Assembly: GCA_019973155.2 (NCBI GenBank)
Contig: BPQB01000008.1
Span: 620,001 to 684,000 of the forward strand
Length of the DNA: 64,000 nucleotides
Direction of reading: 5' to 3'
Origin: Phanerochaete sordida
Lineage: Eukaryota > Basidiomycota > Agaricomycetes > Polyporales > Phanerochaetaceae
Below are positions 1 through 11,691 of the stretch, piece by piece. The position numbers were made by a program, and so were the translations under genes. Below the pieces are notes generated by a model. It saw nothing but the letters and a program-made list of their open reading frames with translations. It was not told where the DNA came from and ran no database searches. Each line of letters opens with the position of its first letter. The first letter of the stretch is position 1.

Positions 1-174
1 ACCGTGGCCCCCTCTGTACCCCTCGGCAAGACTTATGGTACCGAGGCGTACCCGAGCAAGGTGTACTTCAAGAAGCAGCCCGATTTCGACTACGAAACCA
101 TGAAAGGTGTTTGGACGCGGGATGCTATTGTATCCGCGCTGCGTAGCGCTGAGCCTACGCCTCTTCCCGAGTGA
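1..174 (+). CDS. 3' end of an unidentified protein (partial)
   Basis: An open frame enters from the left edge and stops with TGA at 172-174, giving the last 57 residues of a protein that begins outside the window. The tail is rich in Tyr, Lys and Asp (for example YPSKVYFKKQPDFDYETM) and ends in a Pro/Glu-rich stretch. No domain is recognisable and no function is assigned. Codon use is G/C-ending, as in the clear genes nearby, which supports real coding. It is convergent with the kinase gene that ends at 905. Confidence 0.6.
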   Translation, partial: TVAPSVPLGKTYGTEAYPSKVYFKKQPDFDYETMKGVWTRDAIVSALRSAEPTPLPE

Positions 175-904
175 CTCCCCCTCTTCCTGCCCCGCATTTC
201 CTCGAAAATGCTTACGATGCCTTAGTGTCTAATCCTCTCGTTTCTGTTGGCGAATCTTCTGTACGCGCGATGTTTCGACTATGTGCTAGGAGCTCATGAA
301 TATTTATCTTCTGGTCACGGATCATCTTTGAGTCCGTTTTCCATGCTTCTGCAGTGTCCACGTTTCACAGCCAATATCTGCCGGGGATGCTGTCGCAGGT
401 TCCGGTGTCGAAGAAAAGGGTGCGCGCGAGCGCGAAGGTGCGCGACGCGAGCGCCACGCCAGTGACGGAGGCAAACCTCCTCGCGATCGTTCGGCTTTAT
501 TTCTATCTCTTTTCGCCTTTTGCCGTTCTTAGTCGGACTTGCCTTAGATAGCAGTCCGCTCGTAGCCTTAGGTAAGATTTTCATGTCATACTTAGAAGCC
601 GAGAGACCTGTCCCGACGCTCAGAGACTCTTTCCCCTGAGTGTGCGTACGCTGTCTTCCCGCGGACATCGAGCACAGCTGACATGTTCTGATTGGTAAGG
701 ACGCAGATGTGGAGATGTGTAGAGATATAATGATATGTGTGGTATGTGGTCTGTGATGTGCGGTTATATGCGGTTATATGCGTGGTGATGAGATAAATGC
801 GACGAGACGAAGCGATGAGGGGGACAATGATGTGAAGAGAAAGGGTAAGAGCAATCCAGGCAAGCAGAAATCAAAATGAAGACAAGAAGAAATGTTGTGT
901 CAGT
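175..904. other. Intergenic, convergent gene ends
   Basis: Lies between the stop of the left partial gene and the stop of the minus-strand kinase. Contains presumed 3' UTRs and short GT-rich low-complexity sequence around 700-790. No gene seen. Confidence 0.5.
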
Positions 905-3293
905 TTAGAAGGGGACAGGAACAAACGGAGCGGCGTCAGAGTGAGAGTCAGCGGGGGCGAGCGGCGGGTACTCGAAAGCATCATAGTCGACCACGTCGTC
1001 GGCACGCTGCGCGATGACATGTTCGTTCGGCACGAGCTGCTCGTCCTCGATGTCCTCTGGCTGCAGCGGCCCGACCGTCGAGTCGCACCCGCGGTGGAAG
1101 TCCGTGAAGCGCAGGCTCGTGTCGCACTCGCCGGCCGGGCGCACCGGGAAAGCTGGGCGGTAGAGCTCATCGGGGAGGGCATCTGCGAAGAGGATCAGGC
1201 GACGTCGGGAAGAGAGAGAAAGAAGGCGTACCACCAGCGACGATGCCCTGCCTGAGCAAGGTCCAGTCGACGCCATAGAAGTACTGGTGGCGCTGAATCA
1301 TGGCGAGGGTAGGACGGTGCTTGGGATTCTGCGCGATCATCTGGGATGCACGTCAGCCCAGCCCGACGCACAAGTGCTGTCCCAGCAGCCACTCACCGGA
1401 GCGAGCACATGCCGAACCGGATCCGAGAACGTGTGCGGCATCGGCAAGCGCAGGTTGCGCAAGTACAGTATCTCGCCCGTCTGCTGATTCCGGCGCACGA
1501 AGTGCTGCAGCTCCCCCTTCGCGGCCTCGAACACGACGATGGCGAGTGAGAAGACGTCCGCCGGTTCGCTGTACCCGCACGCCTGTTGCTCGGGCGAGCC
1601 GTAGTCCGAGTCGTACACCTCCGGCGCGAGGTATCCGACCGTGCCCACCGCGCCGTACACACGTGTGTTCCAGAGCGGCTCCGACGAGAGGTACGCGAGC
1701 CCGAAGTCCGCGAGCGCGACGTGCCCGTCACGCCCCACGAGCACGTTGTCCGGCTTCAGGTCGCGGTGCAGGATCCCGGCGGCGTGGAGGGCTTTGAGGC
1801 CGAGGAGCTGCGGGTCTGGTCAGCCGTCACGAAAGGCATGGGGGACGGATAACGCGTACCATCTCAGCAAAGTACAGCCGGACGAGCTTGGGCGCGAGCG
1901 GCCCGCGCTGGATGACGTCGCAGAGGGTCTCGGGGTAGAACGGCATCACGAAGTGCACGTTGTCCGCGTCGGCGAACGCCTCGAGCAGCGGGCACACGAA
2001 GCGCGAGCGCGTCTCCGCCGCGCGCTCCATGGCCGCCTTCTCGCGCAGCAGCGCCGCGCGCCCGGTGTCCTCGCGGTACTGCTTGTCCTTGTGCACGACC
2101 TTGATCGCGACGAGCTGCCCCACGCGGTCGTGCGCGGCGAGCACGCGCCCGAACGAGCCGCGGCCGTGCAGCCAGCGCAGCACGAAGAGGCTATCCCCGT
2201 GCACGAGGTGCGCGGGCGCGGGCGGGTGGCAGCCCATCACGTACTCAGACTCGGCGTAAGCGGTGGCGCCGGGGGTGGTGAGCGTGGTGGTGACGATGGA
2301 TGGTGCGCGGCGGGGGACGCTGGACCAGGATATGGACAGTTGGCTCTCGATTTCGTAGACATCTTCTGCAGTCTCCGAGTATAGAGATACACCGGAAGTG
2401 AAGGAGCTGGTTTGCGATGACGAGCAGGCACTGATGGCGAAGGGGTCAATACTGCCACTGGATCCCAACGCACGATCGTCATGAGGCCAAGACACAGGAC
2501 CTAGTGAGATCGCTTCGAGTGCGTCTACATCCAAGTCGTCGGGTGACACAAGGTCGTTACAGAACCACGAGTCAAGACGGGCGTTCGACAACAGTCGCAG
2601 GTTGCTCCTGGTGAGGGGAAGCACGGTCCTCCTGTTGGTCGGCGAGCCGGTGGCGGTGGGGAAGATGAGTTGGAGTTCATCGGCGACGCTGTTCTCGTTG
2701 AGGGCGTTGGAGAAACCGGCGAATTGGAATGCGCCACAGTTTGCCTCCTGCGGCTGGAAGTCGTCAACTTCCTGGTATGGCTCAGGCGTACGCAAGAACT
2801 GGTCTTCGCTATCCGGGGAGAGACTCCGCTGAGATTGAGAGGATGGGCTGGAAGATGTCGAGTAGGAGATGTCATCGAGGTCGGATTCGGTGTCGGAAGA
2901 CGTGTTCGAGGGCGTAGAGGGCGTACGAAGGAATGCCGGCTTGCCAAAAACGCTGTGGAGGACACCCAAACCAATTCCAACATTTGTGGCGGCACAGACC
3001 CCGCGAGTCAGACGCGTCTCCTTCGTGCAGGGGCCATCGCCCGCGTCCGCGGAGGCAGCAGGCCCAACCGGGGGCTGCGACGACGCGCCTTGGCCGCGAG
3101 AAAAGACGCGGAGGAACCAGGTCGAGACGAAAGTGTGGAGGAACATGATGGGGGAGAGGAGGAAGTGTGGCGAGGCAACCACAGGCGAATCCGTGGACGG
3201 GGTAGAAGAGGATGTGGGCTGTGTGAGGCTTGCCTGATCGCGGGGACAAAAAATTGCAGCCACAGTTGACCACAACTTGCCACAGATGCTCAT
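905..3293 (-). CDS. Protein kinase K1, Ser/Thr type, with long disordered N-terminus
   Basis: Four exons on the minus strand: 3293-1860, 1807-1397, 1340-1232, 1182-905, predicted 743 residues. All introns are GT-AG and about 50-56 bases. Residues 1-355 are Ser/Pro/Asp-rich and probably disordered. The kinase domain follows: Gly-rich loop GRGSFGRV near 377, VAIK lysine near 398, catalytic HRDLKPDN near 492, DFG near 512, and GYLAPE near 540. All catalytic residues are present, so it should be active, phosphorylating Ser/Thr. A C-terminal lobe and an acidic tail end at 905. The start is the first ATG of the open frame, and a later Met is possible. Unlike K2 and K3 it keeps the Arg of HRD. Substrate and pathway cannot be told from sequence. 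Confidence 0.85.
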
Positions 3294-4466
3294 GGTGGTC
3301 AGACAAGGACAGGACGTTCGGGCGCTACAGCGTCAGAGGTCCGTCTAAAATGGGATGGTCAGTGAACCCCATCAAACGGCGAGTCAAAAAGCCACTTGCT
3401 GGCTGTGGCAACCCCTCCACGTCATCTTGAGCCTTTGTCCGGACAAACAGGGCCGTTGTCACGGCACAGGCACATGAACCTGTGCAGACTGTCAGCACGC
3501 AGACCTTTTCTATACTTCTGTGGCTGCTCCAAGCACGGTCACCAGGACACCGCTGTTTATGTGTGCGATAAACAACGGGTTCTGTCATGGTCCTTAGGGA
3601 CGAAATCAGCGAAGAGTGAGAATGCTGCGATGATATTTTCTCATAAATATTGGTTGAATCAATCCTGTGTGAGGAAGATACTGTGAGGAGGTAGGACTGG
3701 TGAGACCAGCGGTGGATGAGGCGTTCAAGGGCGCAAGCATCGGTTCGTGCTACCTTGAGCGCAGCTCGGATAATGCCGGATGAACAGCCGAACCGAACTG
3801 ATTCAAGCGCTCAATCCACTCGCCAACGAAAAACGCAGAATTGTTTTCTTCAGCTACCGACATGCATGTACATCCTCTGCGCTGCTTTTAATTGTTGCAA
3901 TACGCTGAGATATTATTTTTATATTGGTACAGTGTCTCATCGACTTCTCGCTGTACCGGTGCTTTCACCTCTGTGCACAGATGCGTCACGGCCGAGACTG
4001 TCTCGTCCATGTCAATGCGCCGCTGCAGAGTGTTCTGTTGGCGACGGAAGTCCCCTTGGGTTTCCTGCGAGGTAAGTGCGACATCCATGCCATCCCATAC
4101 CGCTTTAAGATGGATATCACCAGGCTCATACTCATGCACGTCGATGAGCGTAGTTGCATGTACGCACAATATCGTCCAAAGCAGACGTTGGGCGGCACAA
4201 GGCTCTTACTAAGAGCTACTTGTGCCCTGCGAAGATCGCAGATATGGAGGCGATAGAACCGCCCGCTAGCAGAGGCGCGTATGCTCATTGCTCTGGCGAT
4301 ATCAATGATCTGTCACTCTCAAAGTTCAATGAAAGTCTCATCACGACGGTCGCATAGACTCTTAGCGACTGATGTCAGCAAGCTCAAGTGGCTGCTAGGC
4401 ATCATGAATTCTTGAGGCCGTGTATGCACCGTTCTCCCTCTCATCGTCTTCTACCTCCTCCCCCTC
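3294..4466. other. Intergenic; second half belongs to the tandem-duplicated block
   Basis: The first 400 bases hold the presumed K1 promoter, with nothing distinct. From about 3692 the sequence matches 7366-8113, the flank of the second membrane-protein copy. The best-conserved piece, about 4290-4350, closely repeats 7926-7990. Short minus-strand frames here are not conserved in phase between the two copies and are not called as genes. Confidence 0.6.
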
Positions 4467-7042
4467 ATGAATCACAGGCACTGGCTGTCTCGTCTCGGCT
4501 TCTATTACTCTGTACCCTCGTCTGCGACTGGGGACAGCTCCGAGGCCTCGAGCTTTACGGAAATTGTACGCAAGGGAAATGTTACGTTTCCGAAGATCAA
4601 TGCCCCTCGAGCGACAGTCCTCTGCCTCGCACTCCATGTTCTGCTCGTCTTCATGCACCTCGCCTTGCTATTCATCCTCGTCCGCCGCTACGACCACCTA
4701 ATCACGATGCCCATCGACACCTTCACCACCACCTGGGCCCCGCTTATCGTGGGAACGACGCTGCAGGCGTTCGCGGCGGTGCGTCTGGTCACAACGCTTT
4801 CCACGCATCTGACGCCCCTTTCCCGGACAGGCGTATACAGCCGTCCTCGTGCTCCTGACGCAGCGCCTCGCGCTACGCAGGGACCTCAACACGCCGCAGA
4901 CCCTCACGGCCCTGCATGACAAGAGCTCGGCCTGGCTCGGCGTCGGATCGGCACTTGTCTCGCTCTGGCAGCAGACGAAGCTGCGAGTCGCAACCGGCGG
5001 CGTGCTTAGCATCGCGCTCTACTTATTGAGCGTCTTCATGGTCCACATCAGTATCCCTAGCATACTGCATCTGCAGCTGTATAACGCGACAACGCCAGCG
5101 CAGTACCCGACTCGGCTTGCACGAGCGAGCTTCACGTCTAAGTGAGTATCATAAGTAGTCTGGCTGCGAGTCATGCTGATAGGTTCCTCTCGGACAGTCT
5201 CGTCTCCGCATACGATATTTTGCTCGTCTACGGACAAATCCAGAAGATAGGCTTACTCGAGAACATGGTGTATGATATCATTCCAGAGGTCCCCAACGCT
5301 GTCGGCAACACCACCGTAGGCGCATCGCTATATGATGTCGACTGCATGACGCTGCCGGCCTTCACCACACCGTATGGCACGCTCTCGAACAAGTCCGGCG
5401 CCCTGACTTCGTTGATCCAGATCGACAGCAACGCAACCGTCACGTTTGCATTACCTTGTACGTGAGTTTTGTTTTTCTATCCGTTCTATTCTGACGGACA
5501 TACAGATTATCCCGCAATATACGCTGGGATACCGGACCAGTACATCGCTGAGGACTGTAGTGGCAGCGCAGGCCCGATCTATACGGACAGCAACTGCTGG
5601 TTTCCCATATTCATGGCGTCGACGGTACCAATCCTCGATTCGACAGGCCAGGAGACGCCGTGGCCAGAAAACTCATGGGTAGGAATGGGGAGCACGGTGA
5701 TACAGACTACAGGTGAGTCTGGCACTTTGTCGCGCTGACCGTCGACTGACACATGATTTTACGGGGGAAATATAGACATGCCTCCATCAGGTGACACGGT
5801 AGTCCAGAATTTGCGTGTAAACGGATGCTCATGGATAGCCGTCGGAATCAGTCTCGATGTCCGGCCTGCAGATTGTCTCCTGCGCGCTGAATGTCACCGA
5901 CTTACAGATCTCAGTCGACGCGACGACACGCCAGCCACTATCTGCGCCAGAGGTGCCTTCAACTGCCTCATGGCGCAATGCACCGTGGCCAGACAAGAAG
6001 ATATCGAACGATCCTCTCATCCTTGATGTGACCGTTAACGTATCTTCACTTGGATCAGCAACTAACGATATCCGCACAGGCTCGAAACGTGCCAATCGCG
6101 TCTCCTCAAAGCGGCCACGAGATGGCGGCGACGGTGTTCGCGACGGATATAAACGGCACCTCCAGTCCAACAGCGCCGACGTTCTTGAGCCAGTTCGACT
6201 TCCCGTCCGCAGCGACCATCTCGCAGTCACCGACAGCTTTCGATGTGTGCGTCACATCCTGCCCACATGCAGAGTGTCGCTAACGTTGAAGCAGCTTTCT
6301 ACAGGAAGAGCTCGGTCTTGTGACCGAGAACTTTGTGACCCAGGACCGGGCCAATATCACTCTGGTAGAACTGAACAAGAGCATGGCGAAAGCACTGGCT
6401 GCGGTACACTGGTATGGTGCGCGCGGTCTCGCTCCTTTTCTCTCGTTACGGGATTGATGCAGCCTTCTCTTCAGGCCAGCAGCTGAATTACTCCGACCCT
6501 CACGCATCGAACAGATCTATATACATGTATGGATCGTCCACGCCAAATCTAATGCAACCAGTACGTCCCGTGCCAGTCGAAGGGGCCGGCCAGGCGACCG
6601 TCATGGTCGTGCAGCCGAGATACCGTGCAAATGTGGGACTGCCTTGATCTCATGTACCAGCGCAGAAGCTGATCTGCCTTGTAATATTAGCTTAATTTGC
6701 TCGCGGTGCGTTTCGAAAGCCACTCGGGTACTAGCACAGCTAAAGCTGACGTGCTCCTTCACGCAGATCATCTTCGGTCTCGTCTCATCGATGACGATGC
6801 TTCTCCTCGCAACGGTACTGCTCGCGATTCCGTCCTCCGTGCGGACGCACTCGGCAAGCACGACAGTCGACAGCGCCGGTATCTTGCAGATTACCTGGCT
6901 CCTCGGGCACGAGCCCCATCTTGCAGAGGTCGAGAAGCCGGAGCTCGAGGCTCTGCGCGCGGCGGGCATGTTCGAGGCGCAGATGCGCGAGCACGAGCGG
7001 GAGAAGGCGGATTGGGAGCACGTCGAGGTTTACCAGGCGTAG
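3692..7042 (+). repeat. Tandem duplication 1, unit A
   Basis: A block of about 3.3 kb holding about 770 bases of 5' flank plus one complete membrane-protein gene. It is repeated in direct orientation at 7366-10681, with a 323-base unrelated spacer between. Homology starts near GGATGAGGCGTTCAAGGG in both units and ends at the stop codons. Confidence 0.85.
4467..7042 (+). CDS. Multi-pass membrane protein, tandem copy A
   Basis: Ten exons: 4467-4778, 4831-5141, 5198-5457, 5506-5712, 5852-6027, 6080-6244, 6305-6416, 6475-6632, 6691-6705, 6767-7042; 663 residues. Splice sites were fixed by matching copy B exon by exon. Three hydrophobic segments lie in the first 200 residues, then a large domain of about 350 residues with N-glycosylation-like NxT/S sites, then a C-terminal membrane span (IIFGLVSSMTMLLL) and a short Glu/Arg-rich cytoplasmic tail. 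The layout resembles a family of unnamed fungal membrane proteins common in Agaricomycetes. Function unknown. Exon 9 is only 15 bases. The ATG at 4467 is the one shared with copy B. The same frame upstream is hydrophobic but hits a stop at 4413, so an extra 5' exon is possible. Confidence 0.8.
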
Positions 7043-8113
7043 AGATTCACCAGGCGTAGTATCGCGTGCAGGCCCAATGCATGAACAAATCCTACAGTGC
7101 CAGATTCCGCCTCGGTGGACATCGTAGAATATCTCCAAGCGGCCGCAACAGCATAAACTGATCGTCTGCTACTTTCCTCAGCTCCTTTAGAGGTTTGAGG
7201 TATCTCCCAAGGCCTGTTTCCTTCTTCAGCGCTCCTCCTTCCGCAGAAGAGATGAGAGCAGGTATGGCTATAGGCAGCGCCACTCGAACGGCTCGCTACC
7301 GTGACACAATCCTTGATAAGTATCCGCCGCTTATCGTCTGCCCCTTCCCTCCGCCTTCTGGAGGAGGACTGGTGGATGAGGCGTTCAAGGGCGCATGCAT
7401 CGGTTCGTGCCGTCTTGAGCGCAGCTCGGACGATACCGAATGAACAGCTGAACCGAACCGATGCAAGCGCCCAATCCACTCGCCAACGAAAAGCGCAGAA
7501 TTGTTTTCTTCAGCTACCAACATCCTCTGCGCTGCTTTCAACTGTTGCGTATACGCTGATCTATTTTTTGAGTATCAGTAAGGGCTCTCATTAGCTCCTC
7601 GGTGGCCTGGCGCTTTCACCTCTGTGTCAAGATGCGTAACGGCTGAGACTGTCTCGCCCATGCGCCGCTGCAGAATATCCTGCTGGCGACGGAATCCTCC
7701 CACTCGGCCTCCTGCAAGGCAAGTGTGGCATCCATGCCGTCTCCTACCGCTGTATGTTGGATATCACGAGGCTCACGGTCATGCACCGTACGAACGACAC
7801 CGTTCAAACTTGAAGCAATCGCACATTCAGCGACACAGCACTCTTAGTAAAAGCCATTGTGCCCTGGGCAGATCGCAGGTACGGAGTTGATGGGATCGCC
7901 CGCCAGCAGATGCGCGTATGCTCATTGCTCTGGCAATATCAATGATCTGTCACTTTCAAAGTTCAATGAAAGTCTCATCACGACGGCCATATAGGCTCTT
8001 AGCAACTGATGTCAGCGAGCTTAAGTGGCCGCGAGACATCACAAGTCCTTGGGCACCTTGAATCATGTATATGGATTATTCTCCCTCTCGTCATCCCCTA
8101 CATCCTCCCCCTC
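7043..8113. other. Spacer and duplicated 5' flank between copies A and B
   Basis: 7043-7365 is unique spacer with no gene seen. 7366-8113 repeats the flank found at 3692-4466 and probably contains the promoter and leader of copy B. Confidence 0.55.
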
Positions 8114-10681
8114 ATGGACCGCAGACACTGGCTGTCTCGTCTCGGCTTCTATCGCTCTGTACCCTCGTCTGCGACTGGGGACAGTTCCGAGGCCTCGAGC
8201 ATGACGGAAATCGTACGCAACAGAAATGCGACATTCCCCAAAATCAAAGCCCCTCGAGCGACAGTCCTCTGCCTAACACTCCATGTTCTTCTCGTCTTCA
8301 TGCACTTCGCCTTGCTATTCATCCTTGTCCGCCGCTACGACCACCTGATCACGATGCCCATTGATACCTTCACCACCACCTGGGCTCCACTTATCGTGGG
8401 AACGACACTCCAGGCGTTCGCGACGGTACGTCTGGCTCTAACGCGCCCGGCGCAGCTGACAACCGCGTCCGCAGGTATACACCGCCGTTCTCGTGCTCCT
8501 GACGCAGCGCCTCGCGCTCCGCAGGGACCTTAACACACCGCAGACCCTCACGGCCCTGCACGACAAGAGCTCGGCGTGGCTCGGTGTCGGCTCCGCGCTC
8601 GTCTCGCTCTGGCAGCAGACGAAGCTGCGCGTCGCAACCGGCGGCGTGCTCAGCATCACGCTCTATTTGTTGGGCGTCTTCACGGTCCACATCAGCATCC
8701 CTAGCACGCTGCACCTACAGCTGTATAACGCGACAGCGCCGGTGCAGTATCCGACCCAGCTTGCCAGAGCGAACTTCACGGCTAAGTAAGTCACAGACTG
8801 TCTAGCTGCCGGCCGCGCTGATGGTACCCATCGGAAAGCCTGGTCTCCGCGTACGATGTTTTGCTCGTATACGGACAGATCCAGAAGGTAGGCGTGCTGG
8901 AGAATATGGTGTATGATATCGTCCCGGAAGTCCCCAACTCCGTCGGCAACACCACTGTAAATGCTTCGATTTACGATGTCGACTGCATGGCGCTACCGGC
9001 CTCCACCACGCCGTTCGGTACATTCGTGAACATTACAGGCGCACTGGCTTCGTCGATTCAGATCGACAGCAACACGACTGTCACGTTCGCATTGCCCTGT
9101 ACGCGGCCTTGTTCTTCCGCTTGTCCGTCTCCTCTGATGTGCACGCAGACTATCCTGGGATATATGCTGGAACGCCGAACGAATACATCGCTGAGGACTG
9201 CAGCAGCGCAGGCCCTATTCAGGCGGATGGCGCCTGCTGGTTCCCCATATTCATGGCGTCGACAGTACCGATTATTGACTCTACAAGCCAGGAGACGCCT
9301 TGGCCAGAAAATCCGTGGGTGGGGATTGGCAGCACGGTATTACAGACAACAGGTGATGGTCCTCTACCCTACCGTGCGAGCTCTGAGTTAAGGTACCATG
9401 TGTTGCGGCCCGTTAAGGTCTGCCACCAACAGGTAACATATCTGATTGTACCTCTCCACAATTATATTAGTACTGACGCATCGCCGTCCCACAGTATCAA
9501 TGAGTGGCTTGCAGATTGTTGCCTGTGCGCTGCACGTCACCGACTCGCATATTCCGATCGATGCGACGCCCCGCCAGCCATTTTCCGCCCCCGATTCGCC
9601 GTCGAGTGCCGTATGGCGCAATGCACCGTGGCCAGACAAGAAGATATCGTATGACCGCCTCATCCTTGACGTGACCCTTCCTGTATTGGTGACTCTGCTC
9701 AGCAACTGACGGTATCCACACCTACAGGCTCTGTTCGTCGCGAACGCCTCTCCTCAAAGTGGCCACCAGATGGCAGCCACGTTACGTGTAACGGACATCA
9801 ACAGTACCGCTAGTCCGTCTGCTCCGACGTTCCTCGATCAGTCGTATTTTCCACTCGCGGCGGCCGTCTCGCAGTCGCCGACAGCCTTTGATGTGTGCGT
9901 CGCGTCCTGCCTCGATGAAGATTGTTGTTTTATGTCCAGACAGCTTTTTGCAGGAGGAGCTTGGTCTTGCGACCCAGGGCCGGCCCAATATCACACTGTC
10001 GAAGCTCAATAAGAGCATCGCTAAGGCACTGGCTGCGGTGCATTGGTATGGTGCGCGCGATTACTTTCCCCGTCGCTCAGTTCGGGGCTGATACAGTCTT
10101 TTCTCTCCAGGCCAGCAACTGAATTATTCCGACCCCCATGCGTCGAGCGAAGAGATAACGGTCTTCGGTTCAACTAATCCAAGTATACAGCAGCAAGAAC
10201 AGCCTTTACCAGTTGTAGGAACTGGTCAGGCGACCATCATGGTCGTGCAGCCGAGATATCGTGCAAATGTTTGTCTGCCTTAATCTCCTGTACCATCCCA
10301 CAAGCTAATCTACCTCGCAATGCCAGCTTAATTTGATCGCGGTGCGTTTAGAGAGCGATAGAGTTGCTGACACGACTAAAGCTGACATGCTCATTTACCC
10401 AGATCATCTTCGGGCTCGTCTCATCAACGATGATGCTACTCCTCGCAACGGTACTGCTCGCGATTCCGTCCTCCGTGCGGACGCACTCGGCAAGCACGAC
10501 AGTCGACAGCGCCGGTATCTTGCAGATTACCTGGCTCCTCGGGCACGAGCCCCATCTCGCAGAGGTCGAGAAGCCGGAGCTCGAGGCTCTGCGCGCGGCG
10601 GGCATGTTCGAGGCGCAGATGCGCGAGCACGAGCGGGAGAAGGCGGATTGGGAGCACGTCGCAGAGGTGTACCACGCATAA
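7366..10681 (+). repeat. Tandem duplication 1, unit B
   Basis: Second direct copy of the block at 3692-7042. Most exons and introns have diverged visibly, but the last exon is almost identical to unit A. Confidence 0.85.
8114..10681 (+). CDS. Multi-pass membrane protein, tandem copy B
   Basis: Ten exons matching copy A one for one: 8114-8425, 8475-8785, 8839-9098, 9149-9352, 9495-9670, 9728-9892, 9954-10050, 10111-10268, 10327-10341, 10403-10681; 658 residues. Size differences from copy A are all whole codons: exon 4 is one codon shorter, exon 7 five shorter and exon 10 one longer. This argues that both copies are under selection. Same layout: N-terminal spans, large probably extracytoplasmic domain, C-terminal span and charged tail. 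The frame stays open upstream to an ATG at 8009, which would add 35 residues including a hydrophobic stretch. 8114 is preferred because copy A shares it. Function unknown. Confidence 0.8.
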
Positions 10682-10950
10682 GTAGGCTGGGGTGTGGACC
10701 CTATACATAATGGAAGCACTGTACAGTGTTACAGATCACTCCGGTGGGCGCCCTGGAAAGCCTCCAAGCGACCGCGGCGATGTACCGTGACCATCTCTCC
10801 ATCTGCAGAGCTTTGAGCTTTGAAGCTTTGCTGAGAGCGCATCCCTTTCTGCCCTCTTGGAAAAGGACGCGAAGATGCTGGTTCAGAGCAGGTCTGCTTG
10901 CGAGCAATGCCACCAAAATGACCCGCCACCCAACTCCTACCATCCACAGC

Positions 10951-11184
10951 TCACTTTCTCCCACCCCCCTTCACCTTCTCCGTCGGCCTAATCGCCAGCT
11001 TCTTCATTTCCTTCTCTAGCGCACGCATCCTCTTCTTGCGCCGCTCGTGTGTCGCAGCGTGCGCGTCGAGTGTCTCGAGCCACGGCTCGTCCATCGCAGC
11101 GTCGAGCACCGATTTCCAGTATTTGGGCAGCGCGCGCCGGCTGCGGCGCTGCTGGAGCCAGTCCTCGAGCGACTCGTCGGGCAT
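10951..11184 (-). CDS. Small basic protein, hypothetical
   Basis: Single-exon frame of 77 residues from the ATG at 11184. It starts MPDESLEDWLQQRRSRR, continues through an acidic and aromatic middle, and ends in a Lys/Arg-rich helix (RRKKRMRALEKEMKKL). Codons are strongly G/C-ending like neighbouring genes. The open frame continues upstream without an ATG. No family recognised. The charge pattern suggests a helical nucleic-acid or protein-binding peptide, but this is a guess. Confidence 0.5.
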   Translation of the reverse strand: MPDESLEDWLQQRRSRRALPKYWKSVLDAAMDEPWLETLDAHAATHERRKKRMRALEKEMKKLAIRPTEKVKGGGRK

Positions 11185-11691
11185 GGTGCGCGTGGTGTGC
11201 GTCTGAGTAGATGGTTGGCTGTGGTGGCGCGCTTTGCGCTGGGCGCCGGTCAGTGCGAGGCGAGGCGCGAGTGGCGTATAGCGCACCTCAGGTGGGGAAG
11301 CCTGGCGGTGTGCAGGCAGGGACAGGCGTGCAGTCGTCTGAGTATGGAACTGTCGTCGAGTATCAGGAGAAGTGAGAGATTTTGCATGTTATAACGTGCA
11401 TTCTTACCTTGTGCGTAGCGTGAGTGATACCGTGCATTGTTCCTACACGTGGAGGCGAGCTCGTGGACCATAAGAGCGCTCGATGTACGCTGCTTCGTTG
11501 CAAACTATGAAGGAAGAGTGGACATGGTATTATTTTATTACGGCGAGTTGGGGAGTCCGGATCTGATGCTAGTGGTACAGATAATGGTATATGGAGCAGA
11601 TGAAATCGTGATGCAGAGCTGGGGTGCGAGGGAAATCGACAGCGATATATCTAAGAAATCATTTGGGTCGAGGATAGAGGGAAGGGAAAAC
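11185..11691. other. Intergenic
   Basis: Holds the presumed upstream region of the small basic protein gene and the 3' side of the F-box gene. An 87-codon plus-strand frame here is AT-rich and not protein-like. Confidence 0.45.

Noticed and set aside
3888..4169. Minus-strand frame of 93 codons upstream of copy A, with a similar one at 7616-7807
   Set aside because: Part is similar between the copies, but the second copy has length changes that are not multiples of three, so protein coding is not conserved; the similarity follows from the DNA duplication.
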